Assembly: GCA_907165065.1 (NCBI GenBank)
Contig: OU015528.1
Location: 68,987,474 to 69,051,473, forward strand
Source: Caprimulgus europaeus
Lineage: Eukaryota > Chordata > Aves > Caprimulgiformes > Caprimulgidae
DNA: 64,000 nt
Direction of reading: 5' to 3'
The notes under the pieces were generated by a model. It was not told the origin of the DNA and searched no databases. It was given only the letters and a program-made list of their open reading frames with translations. The translations under genes and the position numbers were made by a program. This document shows positions 61,963-64,000 of the stretch, piece by piece. Numbering within the stretch: the first letter of the stretch is position 1; every line of letters begins with the position of its first letter.

Positions 61963-62160
61963 TAGAATAGAATATTTCAGTTGGAAGAGACCTACAACTA
62001 TCATCTGGTCCAACTGCCAGACCACTTCAGGGCTGACCAAAAGTTAAAATATGATATTAAGGACGTTGTCCAAATGCTGCTCAAACATTGACAGGCTTGG
62101 GGCGTCGCCCACCTCTCTAGGAAACCTGTTTTGTAGTTTTGTAACTTTAAAAGCAGGCTG
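61963..62160 (-). mobile_element. CR1 LINE 3' fragment, divergent subfamily
   Basis: Minus-strand CR1 3' end: complement of AGAATAGAATATTTCAGTTG then GAAGAGACCTACAA, then CATCTGGTCCAACTGCCAGA, CCACTTCAGGGCTGACC and GGCTTGGGGCGTCGCCCACC. The wording (CACTTCAGGGCTGACCAAAA) differs from the other copies in the window and marks a different CR1 subfamily. Confidence 0.88.
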
Positions 62161-64000
62161 GTGTTTTATTCGTAGTTTTTTGTGTGTGTTTGGTTTTGTT
62201 TTTTTTTTTAATAGCTTCATCTGTGAAATACACTAAGTGATGGAATAAAAAACTGGCCTCCTATAACTGTATATTATAAGAGGAGTCAAATTAAATTGAT
62301 TGTTAGTCAGTAAAACTTCTGAGAAGGTATAATCCAAGGCAGGGAATGGGACAGATTGAAAGGGAAAATCAGATAATCTTCCTTCTTGTACTGTAGAAAT
62401 GGAATTCAACAATTTTTGAGGTAGTTTTGCACAGTAATAGATTGATACCCATCTTCTATGTAAGCATTTCACATTTCAACTAGTAATAAAGGAATGTAAT
62501 TTAATAGCTGGATGTCCAGCAGGGACGTATAGATGCTGATCTTCAGTCTTCTGAAGGTTTTTTTTGGTCATTATAGACAAACTAAAGTATGGGAGTTGTA
62601 ATATAGCTCTTGCCACAGCAAAGAGCTTCTTGTTGTAAACTTAGAAGCTCTTGTAATTTGTTGCCAGTTATATTACTGCTGATTGTACCCCAATGAATGT
62701 AAATTCTCATCCTTTCCCTGCCATGCATGAAGTCCCAGATCTGAGTGACTGGTCCCTACAAAAATCTCCATTTGAGAACAAGTGAAGTGGGCTGATAGGT
62801 AACCCCTGCTTCCCCCACCTCACCTTGCTGCGTCATTCAGTGCTGTAATTCCATATTTTCTATATTCCAACTAATATAATATCTGGAAATGTTTGTCTTC
62901 TTTATATTTTCTGTCAGTATAGCAATAAATTTTCATGTTTAGAGTGAAACAATTTTAAAATGGTAAGTTAAAGCATTTTTAAGAGTTTGAAATACTTGTA
63001 GACTCTTGAATGTTCTCTAGTTATATATTCCTGCAGTCAGGAGAAGGGAAAAAAATTGTCTATTCTGTCATCCATATTTTGAGGTTTTCTAAGCCTATAA
63101 TATGGAATGTCCCACTGTCATAAGCCATTTATTTGTTTTTATTTCCCCCCAAATGGAGCTTGTGCCATAATGACACCATTACACTACCCCAGGATGTGAG
63201 TGGTAGGTGATTTTTGCCAGGTGATGACATTTCACTCAAGTACCTTGGCACGCTCAGCAAACTATTTTGAGGAGGACTCTAAGGTTGAGGTAGTTGGTTG
63301 TAAAAGTGTTGCTGCTCTATCTGTTTTTTCCATACCCACTTTAAAGACTTCTGTGGCAGAAGATTTTAACAAGTGGTGAATACTACATCTACCAGATGAA
63401 GCAGTCCTGTTGCAGAGGCCCATGCTGGTTTTACATTAAATTTAACCTAATCAAAGGAGAGATTTTGGTGAGGATACTGTGCCTTTCAGCAGTTGAACTT
63501 TGCTAAAAGTGAAATTGTGCTTTTGTATGTTATGTTATATTAAATCTGATGTAGAGTGGGGAGTCTTTGTAGCTCTTAACTGTGTGGATTAACTTAAGAA
63601 ATCCTACAGCCCACTTCCTTGTTTGGGCTAGGTAAGAAATGAGTGACCTCAGGGCACTTCTTCCCCAACTACAAGATGAGAAAATAGAAAGTACAGAGAT
63701 AACTAGCTCGCCTGCCTCCACTTCAGAAACCTCAGAGGTATGTAGCTGCTGTCACAGACCTCAAGAGGCTCAGAGGCAAGTGTCTTAATTGCTTGTTCTC
63801 CTTCCCAGTATCTCTGCACCTTTCCTATCCAAACCTCTTAATGTTATCAGAAGGTGTGTGATTCCATGCACCAATGATTGTGATTTCACCCCATTTTCCT
63901 TTTTTTTATCGCTCCATTTTCCTTTTTTTTCCCCCCCACTGAGGATTGCAATGGTCTACTGCAGCATAGTAGTAGTGACTGGATAACTAACTCTTGTGAA

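Larger units (their letters stand above)
51951..64000 (+). other. RSBN1L: RSBN1L intron 2 (continues beyond window)
   Basis: About 12 kb of AT-rich intron starting at GTAGGT. It holds a nested pair of CR1 elements (52513-54260), a possible hAT terminus (58200-58258) and a CR1 fragment (61963-62160). No further RSBN1L exon with splice sites was recognised; open frames here are short and unrelated. Confidence 0.8.

Noticed and set aside
1-64000. tRNA, rRNA, snRNA, CRISPR, prophage or endogenous retrovirus structures
   Set aside because: None recognised by eye: no A/B-box tRNA folds, no LTR pairs with gag-pol frames, no regularly spaced palindromic repeats. A covariance-model and LTR search would be needed to exclude decayed copies.

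Overview
The window looks like avian (neognath bird) nuclear DNA. It is AT-rich with long introns and carries at least nine decayed CR1 LINE copies, the dominant bird retroposon, on both strands. There are no bacterial-style operons, tRNAs, rRNAs or CRISPR arrays. I cannot name the species from sequence alone.

Two host genes are visible, both on the + strand. (1) At 7394-16368 lie the last six coding exons of PTPN12 (PTP-PEST, a cytosolic tyrosine phosphatase). They encode about 446 C-terminal residues: the proline-rich, Shc-binding NPLH and PSTPIP-binding regions. The catalytic domain lies to the left of the window. Bases 1-7393 are the preceding intron and hold a CR1 copy. The 3'UTR follows 16368; its end is uncertain (candidate poly(A) signals near 16987, 17660 and 18214). 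(2) At 40509 the first coding exon of RSBN1L (round spermatid basic protein 1-like) begins inside a CpG island (about 39.64-41.56 kb) with paired CCAAT boxes and a GC box. The second coding exon is 51837-51950. The rest of the gene, including the JmjC-like core, lies to the right. The order PTPN12 then RSBN1L on the same strand matches the mammalian arrangement (human 7q11.23).

Layout: 1-7393 PTPN12 intron with CR1 at 530-1997; 7394-16368 PTPN12 C-terminal exons and short introns; 16369 to about 18.2 kb 3'UTR; about 18.2-39.6 kb intergenic, with a long 2.6 kb CR1 (25.09-27.7 kb), three minus-strand CR1 fragments and a purine-rich 1.4 kb stretch (22.74-24.17 kb); 39.64-41.56 kb CpG-island promoter and RSBN1L exon 1; 41.14-51.84 kb intron 1 with a 31-bp minisatellite and a C17 tract; 51.95-64 kb intron 2 with a CR1-inside-CR1 nest.

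No undescribed multi-gene system was found. The items most worth a second look are the repeated ENGEVK motif at the ends of RSBN1L exons 1 and 2, a YY1-like element over its start codon, a frame-compatible candidate exon in its first intron, the nested CR1 pair, and a 1.4 kb purine-skewed block next to two mutually exclusive hairpins.
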